From Aureivirga sp. CE67 (GTDB taxonomy: Bacteria > Bacteroidota > Bacteroidia > Flavobacteriales > Flavobacteriaceae): a DNA stretch of 64,000 nucleotides. The stretch covers positions 1-64,000 of the forward strand of contig NZ_JADOTV010000005.1 in the NCBI RefSeq assembly GCF_015767245.1, read 5' to 3'. Shown here one piece after another: positions 17,709 through 25,847 of this stretch. The position numbers were made by a program, and so were the translations under genes. Below the pieces are notes generated by a model. That model saw only the letters and a program-made list of their open reading frames with translations, searched no databases and was not told the DNA's origin. Position 1 is the stretch's first letter; each line of letters starts with the position of its first letter.

Positions 17709-18362
17709 ATGGAATCGGATAAGGCACTTTTTAATAGAAAAGAAGAAAATGTAAATATTCTCACACATGCCATCGGAGTTGTGTTGAGTATCCTTGCAAT
17801 TTATTATCTCTACGAAAAAGCCAAAACCCATCCAGAACCAATTTATACCACAGCCTCTCTAGTTTACGGTTTCAGTCTTCTGATTCTCTACATTGCTTCC
17901 ACTTCATTTCATGCAGCAACCAACAGAGTTTTAAAACTACAACTAAACGTATTCGATCATTCTGCAATTTTCGTACTCATCGCAGGAACGTACACACCTT
18001 ATTGTCTTCTAAGTTTGCCAAAAAGAGATGGAATCTGGTTATTAATTTTTATCTGGATTGTAGCAATTCTCGGAATTACCATGAAAATTCTCACAAAACT
18101 GAGAAACAAAAAAAGATACGAAAACCTATCCACGATGATTTATGTAGTAGCAGGCTGGTTTTTCCTTGTAGAATTTCATCCACTCACACATTCTATACAT
18201 GAAATAGGGCTTTTCTGGCTAATCCTCGGAGGCGTTTTCTACACAATCGGAGCAGTTTTCTATTCCTTACGAAAACTCCCTTATAACCACGGAGTCTTCC
18301 ACGTTTTTGTTCTTCTCGGAAGTGCCTCACATTTTATCAGCATCTACAAATACGTATTATAA
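17709..18362 (+). CDS. Hemolysin III / PAQR family membrane protein (TrhA-like)
   Basis: A 217-residue protein with about seven membrane segments. PAQR/hemolysin III hallmarks are present: EENVNILTHAIG at the N-terminus, the ASTSFHA motif after the second segment, DHSAIFVLIAGTYTPY, and the C-terminal HGVFHVFVLLGSASHF, whose histidines with the earlier S/H form the metal site of the family. In bacteria TrhA-type members affect membrane energetics and fluidity; lytic activity is doubtful despite the family name. It stands alone between a terminator and a dispersed repeat. Confidence 0.9.
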   Translation: MESDKALFNRKEENVNILTHAIGVVLSILAIYYLYEKAKTHPEPIYTTASLVYGFSLLILYIASTSFHAATNRVLKLQLNVFDHSAIFVLIAGTYTPYCLLSLPKRDGIWLLIFIWIVAILGITMKILTKLRNKKRYENLSTMIYVVAGWFFLVEFHPLTHSIHEIGLFWLILGGVFYTIGAVFYSLRKLPYNHGVFHVFVLLGSASHFISIYKYVL

Positions 18363-18368
18363 TTTTTT

Positions 18369-18499
18369 GGGCGCGTCCCTTTCTTTTCGCTCCGTTGCAC
18401 TTCGCTCAGCGTTCGGGTCGGGCTATCCGCTATATCTTTTTTGCTAAAGCAACTTTATGAAGAAAAGCAAAAAAGGATGCCGCTGCTATCCCTCGCGCA
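18369..18499 (-). repeat. Dispersed intergenic repeat, divergent copy D
   Basis: In the minus orientation it runs from GCGAGGGATAGCAGCGG through a GCAAAAAAG inverted-repeat centre and AGCCCGACCC to GGGACGCGCCC. The block order is the same as in copies at 345-505, 42492-42665 and 47100-47274, but it is more GC-rich and diverged. It fills the gap between the PAQR gene and dinB. Confidence 0.6.
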
Positions 18500-18509
18500 T
18501 TTCGTCATT

Positions 18510-19595
18510 TCAAAAATCAAATCGTAATTGCCTATTTTTCGGTGGTTCTTTTTTCTCCGTATTCAAATTTGATAAACTAATCCCAAGCAAACGAACCGAA
18601 TTCAGAATTTCATTCTGATACAAAAGCATTTTCGTCAACTCCAAGATTTCTTCTTCAGTCGCAATAAAATGATCCAAAGTTTTACTTCTAGTCTGTACCG
18701 AAAAATCACTGTATTTTATTTTCAACGTAATCGTTTTCCCTTTCGTCTTCGATTTTTCAATTCTTCGAATCAATTCTTTAGCAATTTTCTCCAATTTTTC
18801 CATCATAAAAATTTCCGAAGTCAGATTTTCAGAATAGGTATGTTCCACAGCAATGGACTTCCGAATACGATTTGGTTTTACAGCACTATTCTGAATTCCA
18901 CGAACAATTAAATAATAATGTTTCCCAGAATTCTTAAAATGTTTTTCCAAAAAATCAAGAGATTTATTTTTCAAATCTTTCCCCGTAAATATTCCAAGAC
19001 TATACATTTTCTTTGCAGTAACTTTTCCTATTCCAAAGAATTTCTCGATAGGAAGCTCTTCCAAAAAAGCATCAACTTCTTCTGGTGGAATAGTTTTTTG
19101 TCCATTCGGTTTATTAATATCCGAAGCTATTTTAGCCAAAAATTTATTGATCGAAATTCCCGCCGAAGCATTCAATCCAGTTTTTTCTTTTATCTCTTCT
19201 CGGATTTTTCGAGCAATCGAGCTTGCAGAACTTAAACCTTTCTTATTTTCTGTAACATCAATAAAAGCTTCGTCTAAAGATAGAGGTTCTACCAAATCCG
19301 AATATTCAAAAAAAATCTTCCGAATCTCCTTCGAAATTTCTTGATATCTAGAGAAACGAGGTTTTACAAAAATCAAATCTGGACAAAGTTCTTTTGCCAA
19401 AGCTCCAGAAATTGCAGAACGAACACCAAATTTTCGTGCTTCATAACTTGCAGCAGCAACCACACCACGAATTCCTCCTCCTCCAACAGCAATAGGTTTT
19501 CCACTCAAATCAGGAAAATCCAATTGTTCTACAGAAGCGTAAAAGGCATCCATATCTATATGAATGATTTTTTTTATGTGTTTTTCTACTTCCAA
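18510..19595 (-). CDS. dinB: DNA polymerase IV (Y-family)
   Basis: A 361-residue error-prone translesion polymerase. The palm shows IIHIDMDAFYASVEQ and the catalytic LSLDEAFIDVT near residue 104, followed by the GISINKFLAKIASDINKPNGQ motif, the helix-hairpin-helix region IEKFFGIGKVTAKKM, and the little-finger domain to the C-terminus. The final RQLRFDF resembles a sliding-clamp-binding QxxLF-type tail (QLRFDF), which Pol IV uses to reach the beta clamp. Length is normal. No SOS-type operator can be read with confidence. It is monocistronic, facing leftward into the repeat at 18369-18499. Confidence 0.95.
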   Translation of the reverse strand: MEVEKHIKKIIHIDMDAFYASVEQLDFPDLSGKPIAVGGGGIRGVVAAASYEARKFGVRSAISGALAKELCPDLIFVKPRFSRYQEISKEIRKIFFEYSDLVEPLSLDEAFIDVTENKKGLSSASSIARKIREEIKEKTGLNASAGISINKFLAKIASDINKPNGQKTIPPEEVDAFLEELPIEKFFGIGKVTAKKMYSLGIFTGKDLKNKSLDFLEKHFKNSGKHYYLIVRGIQNSAVKPNRIRKSIAVEHTYSENLTSEIFMMEKLEKIAKELIRRIEKSKTKGKTITLKIKYSDFSVQTRSKTLDHFIATEEEILELTKMLLYQNEILNSVRLLGISLSNLNTEKKEPPKNRQLRFDF

Positions 19596-19676
19596 ATCTT
19601 TCTTTTTTCAAAGGTATTTCAGAATATGGAATTTATCAAATCAAAAGAAATGGAAACCGAAATCGGAAAACATTAA

Positions 19677-20444
19677 TTATTTATATCCAACGATGATATG
19701 AGAAGGTTGTCGTTCTAAAAAATAATCCCAATACCCATCTGGACATTTTTCAATTCCTACAGGATCCACTTCTACTGGATGCCAATGAATTTTCGAAAAT
19801 CCAGCTTCTTTAAAAGCCCACTCGTAAGTTTCAGGAGAAAAATAAATACATCGCAAAGAAATTGGAGCTTCACTAAAATCATTTGCATTCATATTATCAT
19901 ACAAATCCAATCTATAAGTACTTCCTTCCAAACAAGGTTCTTCAAAAAACAAACGATAACCATATTTTCTAGTATTTTTTGGTTCACTTTTCGTAGAAAA
20001 TGGATTAATTGTATAAGCTACAAATTGTCCTCCTTTTTTCAGATTATTATAGATCACTTTACAAAAAGCCAAAAGCTCTTCTTTATTTCTTGCATAGTAA
20101 AGAAGATAAACTGCAAGCACTAAATCAAAATCTTCTAAATAACCAATATCAGCAGCATTTTTCACATGAAACTCACACCCTAATGAATGTTCTTTTTCAG
20201 TTTCTTTAGCTTCCTGAATCATTTTTTCAGAAATATCATAACCAACGGTTTTTTTCGCTTCTTTTTGCATGCACAATCTAGAAATATTTCCATTTCCACA
20301 AGCCAAATCCAAAACACTAGCATTTTGAAGATGTTCTATGTATTTGAATACGCTATATTGTTTTGCATATACCGCACTTACATTTTCTGAAATACTTTTA
20401 TAATTCTGATGAAAATTGTTGTAATCATTTGGATTCTCTTTCAT
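19677..20444 (-). CDS. Class I SAM-dependent methyltransferase
   Basis: A 255-residue Rossmann methyltransferase. Motif I is SVLDLACGNGNISRLC (about residues 44-59), followed by VGYDISEKMIQEAKE (acidic end of strand 2) and FDLVLAVYLLYYARNKEEL (motif III/post-II area), as in UbiE/BioC-like Methyltransf_25 enzymes. It is cytosolic; the substrate is unknown. The C-terminal half (YRLDLYDNMNANDF, SPETYEWAFKEAGF) suits a small-molecule substrate lid. It stands alone upstream of dinB, which it may or may not share a transcript with (81-base gap). Confidence 0.88.
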   Translation of the reverse strand: MKENPNDYNNFHQNYKSISENVSAVYAKQYSVFKYIEHLQNASVLDLACGNGNISRLCMQKEAKKTVGYDISEKMIQEAKETEKEHSLGCEFHVKNAADIGYLEDFDLVLAVYLLYYARNKEELLAFCKVIYNNLKKGGQFVAYTINPFSTKSEPKNTRKYGYRLFFEEPCLEGSTYRLDLYDNMNANDFSEAPISLRCIYFSPETYEWAFKEAGFSKIHWHPVEVDPVGIEKCPDGYWDYFLERQPSHIIVGYK

Positions 20445-20897
20445 AATGAAGATTTTATCAATTAAATATATACCAATCAGTTATACATGTTATTTCGTAA
20501 TATAATTTACAAGAAAGTTACTATTTAATTTTCTCAAAAATGATTTATCGATTTTAATATATCAATAATAAGACCTACAAAAAATATGTCTTTTTTATTG
20601 ATTTCTTTATTTAAATTTGTTATGTTTGAGATTAAATGAAATAAAAACCCCAACTTTTAACATTAAAAATAACTTAATATTCATTTAAATATAAAATTAA
20701 CATTTTAAGCTCCTTTTTATTATTTAGCAATTAATCTTAAAATGTTTCTTTACTCATAAATGTTAATTAAAAAACAATATGTGTATTTACTATATCATAA
20801 AATTAAAATAATGGTTTTATTATGTTAAAAAAATAATATAACTATATATTTGTATATATATAATAATTACTGAAATCAATTACTTACTATTCAAGCC
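20445..20897. other. Gene-free AT-rich intergenic region
   Basis: About 450 very AT-rich bases between the divergent methyltransferase and T9SS cargo genes. I see no plausible gene or RNA. A plus-strand TATATTTG (20845-20852) could be the -7 box for the cargo gene, 45 bases before its ATG, but no TTG is correctly spaced upstream. Confidence 0.6.
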
Positions 20898-23705
20898 ATG
20901 AGAAAAAAACTACTATTAGCTAGTGTTACTAGTGTAGCATTAGCGGTGGGTTTTGTTTCTTTTGATGACATGAATGTTGATTTAAAACAGAAACATTCAT
21001 CATATTTAAAAAACAGCCCCCACAAAAAAACTTTACAACTTTCTAAACAAGAAAGAAAAGAAAATCAACTGCCCCCAAACAAGTATTATGAGAGAGAATG
21101 GGAATTAACTTTCAACCCTGAAATTGGAAGACCTACTCCTGAAAATGTAATTGCAGCCCAAAGAGAATTAAAGAATAATTTAGCAAGAATCCCTGGTGAA
21201 TCTAATGATAATAGCTGGGAATTTGTAGGACCAAATAATGTTGGTGGTAGAACAAGAGCTTTATTATTCGATCCAAACGATGCTTCTGGAGAAACTGTTT
21301 TTTCAGGTAGTGTTAGTGGTGGATTATGGAAAAACACTAATATTTCTAATCCAAACTCTTCTTGGGAAAAGGTAGAAGGAGTTCCTCATAATTTAAATGT
21401 TTCTTGTATTATTTCTGACCCTACAAATCCACAAATTATGTATTTGGGTACAGGAGAACAATATACAAATGGTGCTGCTACTGGAGATGGAATGTATAAA
21501 TCAACAGATGGAGGTAATAATTGGGAATCATTAGATTTTAATATTGAATATGATGATCAATTAATTAATGAAGAATTCTTTTTTAAATCAGGATTTAATT
21601 TTATTACAAAAATAACTCCTAGAGTTGTAAATAATTCTCTAGAATTATATGTAGGTGTTGGAGGTGTTTTTGCTTCAGCTTCTGGAAATGAGCAAATTGA
21701 TTATTTAGGGATTTTAAATACGGGTTTATATAAATCCGTAGATGAAGGGGTTACATGGGAAAGAATAGAATCTGAAATCATGAAACAGAATTTCGGTTCG
21801 GATGAAGTATATTTTATTCCAAATGATATTGAAATTGCGACAGATAATTCCATTTGGATTTCTACTATGAATGTTCCTGGAGTAAATGCAGGAGCAGGAA
21901 AAGTATTTAACTCAGTAGATGGAGAAAATTGGGAGTTAAAAACCTTATTACCAAATGCAAATAGAGTAGAATTAGCAGTATCTAGTTCTAATCCTGGAAT
22001 GTTAGTGGCACTTACTGAAAACATGAATAATATTAATCCTGTTTCATTATATAAAACAAATAATAAATTCAGTACTATTACACCTTTACCTCTTCCTCAT
22101 GATGCAGATACGGGAATTGCTGATAATGACTTTACAAGAAATCAAGCATTCTATAATTTAATGTTAGAATTAGATCCAAATAATGATAATATCGTTTATG
22201 TTGGAGGTATTGATTTATTTAGAGCGTCTGATGGAGTAGTTTCTTCAAGTTCTTGGAGACAAATTTCTAAATGGTCCAATAATAATAATTTGTTTGGTTT
22301 AGATTGTTCTCTTGTTCATGCAGATCAACATGCTATGGTATTCCACCCAACAAACTCAAATAAAGCTTTATTTGGAAATGATGGAGGAGTATATTATGCA
22401 AATAATTTACAAAATGCAGAAAACTCTGAAACAATTTCAGAAAGAAATAAAGGATATAATACAACGCAATTCTATCATGGTTCTATTAGTCAAGTAGAAA
22501 ATGAAGAAGGTGAATTTTTTGTTGTTGGAGGTACACAAGATAATGGAACGCATGTAGTTTCTTATCCAAACCAACAATCAACAAGAATCAGAGGTGGAGA
22601 TGGAGCTTTTTGTGAAATTCATGAAAGCGATACGTATCTTATCGATTCTTATGTTTATAATTCTTACAGATATGTAGATATTGAAAATGAAAGTGAATAT
22701 TATTTAGAATCAAATAATAATGGAGATTTTATCAATGCTGCTGCTCTAGATCATAATTTAGATATTCTTTATGCAAATGGTTCTTTTCAGAATCCACAAA
22801 ATGGAGATTATTCTTATTTAATTTATAGATATCAATTAGGTGTTTCTTCTGCTCAAAGATCAGAGATTTTCTCTTATTTTATAACGGGTGCACCAACAAC
22901 ATTTAAAGTTTCTCCATATACAGAGGATAGTTCTTTATTATTAGTAGGAACAGAAGATGGAAAAATTATTAGAATTCCTGAAGCGAATCTGCCAGAACCA
23001 AATTCTACAGTTATTGGAGATTTCTTAGGTAGTATTTCTGATATTGAATTTGGTAAAGATGAAAATCATATTTTAGTTACGATTCACAATTATGGTGTAG
23101 ATAACATTTTCTATACTTCTAACGGAGGAGAAACTTGGGAGAATAAAGAAGGAACTGGACTTCCTGATATTCCTGTAAAATGTATTTTACAAAACCCTCT
23201 TCCTGATACTACAACAGATACACAAACTTTAGAAAACGAAGTCATCATCGGAACGGAACTTGGAGTATGGAAAACAACAAATTTCCTATCTGAAAACCCA
23301 ACTTGGTCACATTCTTATAATGGAATGAGCGATGTTAAGGTTGTAGATTTAGATTTAAGAAAATCAGATAGTAAAGTTTTAGCTACTACTCATGGTGCAG
23401 GTATGTTTGTTGGAGAATTCATCACAGATAATCCTATTATTATTGGAATTGATGAGGATAAATATTCATCTTCAGAGATTTCAGTTTATCCTAACCCAAC
23501 AGTAGATTTTATTAATATAAAATCAAAAGTAAACTTTACAAAAGCAATTGTAAATGTATTTGATTTACAAGGAAAGTTAGTTTTAACAAAAGAATTAAAA
23601 GGAAATAGTTCTTCTATTGATATTCAAAATTTAGAACCAGGAACTTATATTTTAAATCTAAATAACAATGGCAAAACTTTTGAACAAAAAATAATTAAAA
23701 ACTAA
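20898..23705 (+). CDS. Secreted BNR/sortilin-type beta-propeller protein with T9SS sorting domain
   Basis: A 935-residue exported protein. An N-terminal signal segment (about 1-20) and a charged linker (about 30-100) are followed by a long region of sortilin/VPS10-like Asp-box repeats: GMYKSTDGGNNW, GLYKSVDEGVTW, KVFNSVDGENW, FYTSNGGETW, GVWKTTNF. These suggest one or two beta-propellers. The C-terminus from about residue 858 (ISVYPNPTVDFINI ... VFDLQGKLV ... LEPGTYILNL) is a type A T9SS sorting domain, so the protein is carried over the outer membrane and attached to the surface or released. No catalytic motif is seen; glycan or protein binding, or an adhesin-like role, is possible. Monocistronic with a strong terminator. 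Confidence 0.9.
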   Translation: MRKKLLLASVTSVALAVGFVSFDDMNVDLKQKHSSYLKNSPHKKTLQLSKQERKENQLPPNKYYEREWELTFNPEIGRPTPENVIAAQRELKNNLARIPGESNDNSWEFVGPNNVGGRTRALLFDPNDASGETVFSGSVSGGLWKNTNISNPNSSWEKVEGVPHNLNVSCIISDPTNPQIMYLGTGEQYTNGAATGDGMYKSTDGGNNWESLDFNIEYDDQLINEEFFFKSGFNFITKITPRVVNNSLELYVGVGGVFASASGNEQIDYLGILNTGLYKSVDEGVTWERIESEIMKQNFGSDEVYFIPNDIEIATDNSIWISTMNVPGVNAGAGKVFNSVDGENWELKTLLPNANRVELAVSSSNPGMLVALTENMNNINPVSLYKTNNKFSTITPLPLPHDADTGIADNDFTRNQAFYNLMLELDPNNDNIVYVGGIDLFRASDGVVSSSSWRQISKWSNNNNLFGLDCSLVHADQHAMVFHPTNSNKALFGNDGGVYYANNLQNAENSETISERNKGYNTTQFYHGSISQVENEEGEFFVVGGTQDNGTHVVSYPNQQSTRIRGGDGAFCEIHESDTYLIDSYVYNSYRYVDIENESEYYLESNNNGDFINAAALDHNLDILYANGSFQNPQNGDYSYLIYRYQLGVSSAQRSEIFSYFITGAPTTFKVSPYTEDSSLLLVGTEDGKIIRIPEANLPEPNSTVIGDFLGSISDIEFGKDENHILVTIHNYGVDNIFYTSNGGETWENKEGTGLPDIPVKCILQNPLPDTTTDTQTLENEVIIGTELGVWKTTNFLSENPTWSHSYNGMSDVKVVDLDLRKSDSKVLATTHGAGMFVGEFITDNPIIIGIDEDKYSSSEISVYPNPTVDFINIKSKVNFTKAIVNVFDLQGKLVLTKELKGNSSSIDIQNLEPGTYILNLNNNGKTFEQKIIKN

Positions 23706-23742
23706 TAGAAACTTTTAATAGGTTTTAATATTAAAGTTATTT

Positions 23743-23781
23743 GAGAGCTAGTGATAATCTAATATCACTAGCTCTTTTTTT
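23743..23781 (+). terminator. Terminator after the T9SS cargo gene
   Basis: GAGAGCTAGTGAT and ATCACTAGCTCTTTTTTT form a 12-13 bp stem with a U run, 38 bases past the stop codon. Confidence 0.88.
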
Positions 23782-23853
23782 ATGAAAATGTATAAATCCT
23801 TAGTTTGTTTCTATATGGTAAATAACAAGCTTCCATTCGTAATATTATTGAAT

Positions 23854-23888
23854 AAAAAAAGAGGTAACAATTATACTGTTACCTCTTC
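23854..23888 (-). terminator. Terminator after the histidine kinase gene
   Basis: AAGAGGTAACA and GTTACCTCTTC form a stem; read leftward it is followed by a T tract. It lies about 40 bases past the kinase stop. Confidence 0.8.
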
Positions 23889-23928
23889 TATTTTATAAAA
23901 CCTAAATTGTTATTTCAACCTAGAAAGC

Positions 23929-24966
23929 TTATGCGATTTCTAATGTAAAAGAAAATTCCGATCCTTGACCATATTCACTTTCGATGAAAATCGATTCGTT
24001 ATGAGCTTCCAAGATATGTTTAACGATTGATAAACCTAAACCAGAACCTCCTTGATCTCTAGATCTACTTTTATCTACTCTATAGAATCTTTCGAACAAA
24101 CGTCCGATATCTTCTTGTTTGATACCTTCACCGTCATCCGTTACTTTTACAAGAAGCTTATTTTCTTTATAAGATTCTATACTAACAGTGATTGTTCCGT
24201 CCATTTTTCCATATTTGATTGAGTTTACAATCAAATTAGTTAAAACTTGTTCGATTCTCTCCACGTCTCCTTTTACAAGGATTGGAACATCGTAATTTTT
24301 GTCAAATCTTAACAAGATATTTTTTCTTTTTGCTTTCATTTCAAAAAGATCAAATACATCTTGTACTAATTCAACACAGTTAAATGTAGAAATACTTAAG
24401 TTCAAATCGCTTGATTCTAATTTTGAAATCATATCAAGATCTTTAACGATCGAAACTAATCTTTCTACACCTTTATTTGCTCTTTCAAGATATTTATCAC
24501 GAATATCTACATCTTCTAGACCACCTTCTAGTAAAGTTAAAATATAACCTTGTACTGTAAAAAGAGGTGTTTTTAATTCATGTGAGATATTCCCTAGAAA
24601 TTCTCTTCTATAAGATTCTCTTTCATTCAGAGTTTCAATTTCTAATCTTTTTCCTTCTGCAAATTTCTGAACTTTTAAAGAAAGTGTTTCCATGTCTGTT
24701 GTAATAGAATCTCTTTTTAAATCATTAATATCTAACAAAGAGACATTGTCATAAATTTTTTCGACTCTTCTGTATATAAATCTTTCTACTCTATATTGAA
24801 TAATAATAAATGTGAATATGAATATTAAAACAAGGAAAGTAAATAAAAACAAAAAGTTTATTTCCTTATAGAATATAAATAGACATATACTTATTAAACC
24901 TGTTGCGAAACAACTTAATAGTAGAGAAGACCAAAAAGCGAATGTATACGTTTTTTTAAATTTCAT
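23929..24966 (-). CDS. Sensor histidine kinase (PhoR-like)
   Basis: A 345-residue inner-membrane kinase. Two membrane segments (about 9-32 and 37-57) are joined by only a few residues, so it has no periplasmic sensor domain, as in PhoR-type kinases. The H box is GNISHELKTPLFTVQG with H129; the catalytic domain shows NLIVNSIKYG (N box), VTDDGEGIKQEDIGRLFERFYRVDKSRS (G1/F) and GGSGLGLSIVKHI (G2). It phosphorylates the response regulator whose gene overlaps its start by 11 bases. The topology and the repeats near the divergent TonB receptor suggest phosphate-type sensing, but this is inference. Confidence 0.92.
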   Translation of the reverse strand: MKFKKTYTFAFWSSLLLSCFATGLISICLFIFYKEINFLFLFTFLVLIFIFTFIIIQYRVERFIYRRVEKIYDNVSLLDINDLKRDSITTDMETLSLKVQKFAEGKRLEIETLNERESYRREFLGNISHELKTPLFTVQGYILTLLEGGLEDVDIRDKYLERANKGVERLVSIVKDLDMISKLESSDLNLSISTFNCVELVQDVFDLFEMKAKRKNILLRFDKNYDVPILVKGDVERIEQVLTNLIVNSIKYGKMDGTITVSIESYKENKLLVKVTDDGEGIKQEDIGRLFERFYRVDKSRSRDQGGSGLGLSIVKHILEAHNESIFIESEYGQGSEFSFTLEIA

Positions 24967-25645
24967 CCATTACAAACTTATAACCAACTCCTTTGACTGT
25001 CTTGAAGTAATTATCTCCAATTTTCTCACGAAGTTTACGAATATGCACATCAATAGTTCTTCCTCCTACTACTACTTCATTCCCCCAAACACTATCTAGA
25101 ATAAGATCTCTTTTGAAAACTTTTCCAGGTTTTGATGCTAATAAAGAAAATAATTCAAACTCTTTTCTTGGTAGAGAAAAACGTTCACCATCTTTAATAA
25201 TTACATACTCATCTCTATCGATGATAATATCTCCAACCGTGATTTGTTCTGCAGAGCTTTCTTCTTTGATTCTACGTAAAAGTGCTTTTACTTTTCCAAT
25301 TAATACTTTTGGTTTAATTGGTTTCGTGATGTAATCATCAGCACCTGCATCAAATCCTGCTACTTGAGAATAATCTTCTCCTCTTGCCGTGAAGAAAACA
25401 ACAATAACATCTTCCAAACCAGGAGTTTCTCTAATCTTTTCACAAGCCTCGATCCCGTCCATTTCTGGCATCATGATATCTAATAAAATTAAATGTGGTT
25501 TAATTTTTTTCGCCTGTGCAATAGCTTCTTTTCCGTTAGAAGCAGTATAGATGTTGTATCCTTCATTTGATAAATTGTAACCAACTATTTCTAAAATATC
25601 TGGTTCGTCATCTACTAGTAAGATTTTTATATCCTTTTTTTTCAT
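24956..25645 (-). CDS. Response regulator, OmpR/PhoB family
   Basis: A 229-residue regulator. The receiver domain (about 5-120) has DD at 12-13, the phospho-acceptor D56 in LLDIMMPEMDG, a T in FFTARGEDY and K in ITKPIKP. The C-terminal winged helix (about 135-229) shows LPRKEFELFSLLASKPGKVF, VVGGRTIDVHIRKLREKIG and VKGVGYKF. OmpR/PhoB proteins bind direct repeats of about 11 bp, and such repeats (TTAAC) lie 60-115 bases upstream of this gene, in the shared divergent region. It is first in a two-gene unit with the kinase. Confidence 0.95.
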   Translation of the reverse strand: MKKKDIKILLVDDEPDILEIVGYNLSNEGYNIYTASNGKEAIAQAKKIKPHLILLDIMMPEMDGIEACEKIRETPGLEDVIVVFFTARGEDYSQVAGFDAGADDYITKPIKPKVLIGKVKALLRRIKEESSAEQITVGDIIIDRDEYVIIKDGERFSLPRKEFELFSLLASKPGKVFKRDLILDSVWGNEVVVGGRTIDVHIRKLREKIGDNYFKTVKGVGYKFVMDEI

Positions 25646-25703
25646 CTGTTATTTGTTCCTTTTTTGCCAAAAGTAAAGATAATAATTTATAAAAAATTGG
25701 TTG

Positions 25704-25760
25704 TTAACGATGATTTAACTTGGTAACATTATAATAACACTGAAGTTAACTAATGTTAAA
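25704..25760. promoter_or_regulatory. Cluster of TTAAC direct repeats (Pho-box-like)
   Basis: TTAAC at 25704 and 25715 (11 apart), TAAC at 25724 and 25735 (11 apart), then TTAAC at 25746 and TTAAA at 25756 (10 apart). The 10-11 base period is what OmpR/PhoB-family dimers recognise. The cluster lies between the response regulator and the TonB receptor genes. A second pair with the same spacing lies upstream of the lipoprotein gene at 28639-28660. Binding by the adjacent regulator is inferred. Confidence 0.5.
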
Positions 25761-25847
25761 ATTAGACTCCTCTTTAAGTTAAATTTTTAGTTTTTTTTTG
25801 CATCTAATATTACAAAACACAACACAACACCTAAATTATTTTTAAAA

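Noticed and set aside
17622-17831. A 69-codon minus-strand open frame at the start of the PAQR gene
   Set aside because: It overlaps a terminator and the opposite strand of a clear gene and has no start signal.
17709-18362. A true haemolysin
   Set aside because: The family name hemolysin III is historical; the protein has the PAQR membrane fold and metal-site residues, with no toxin features.
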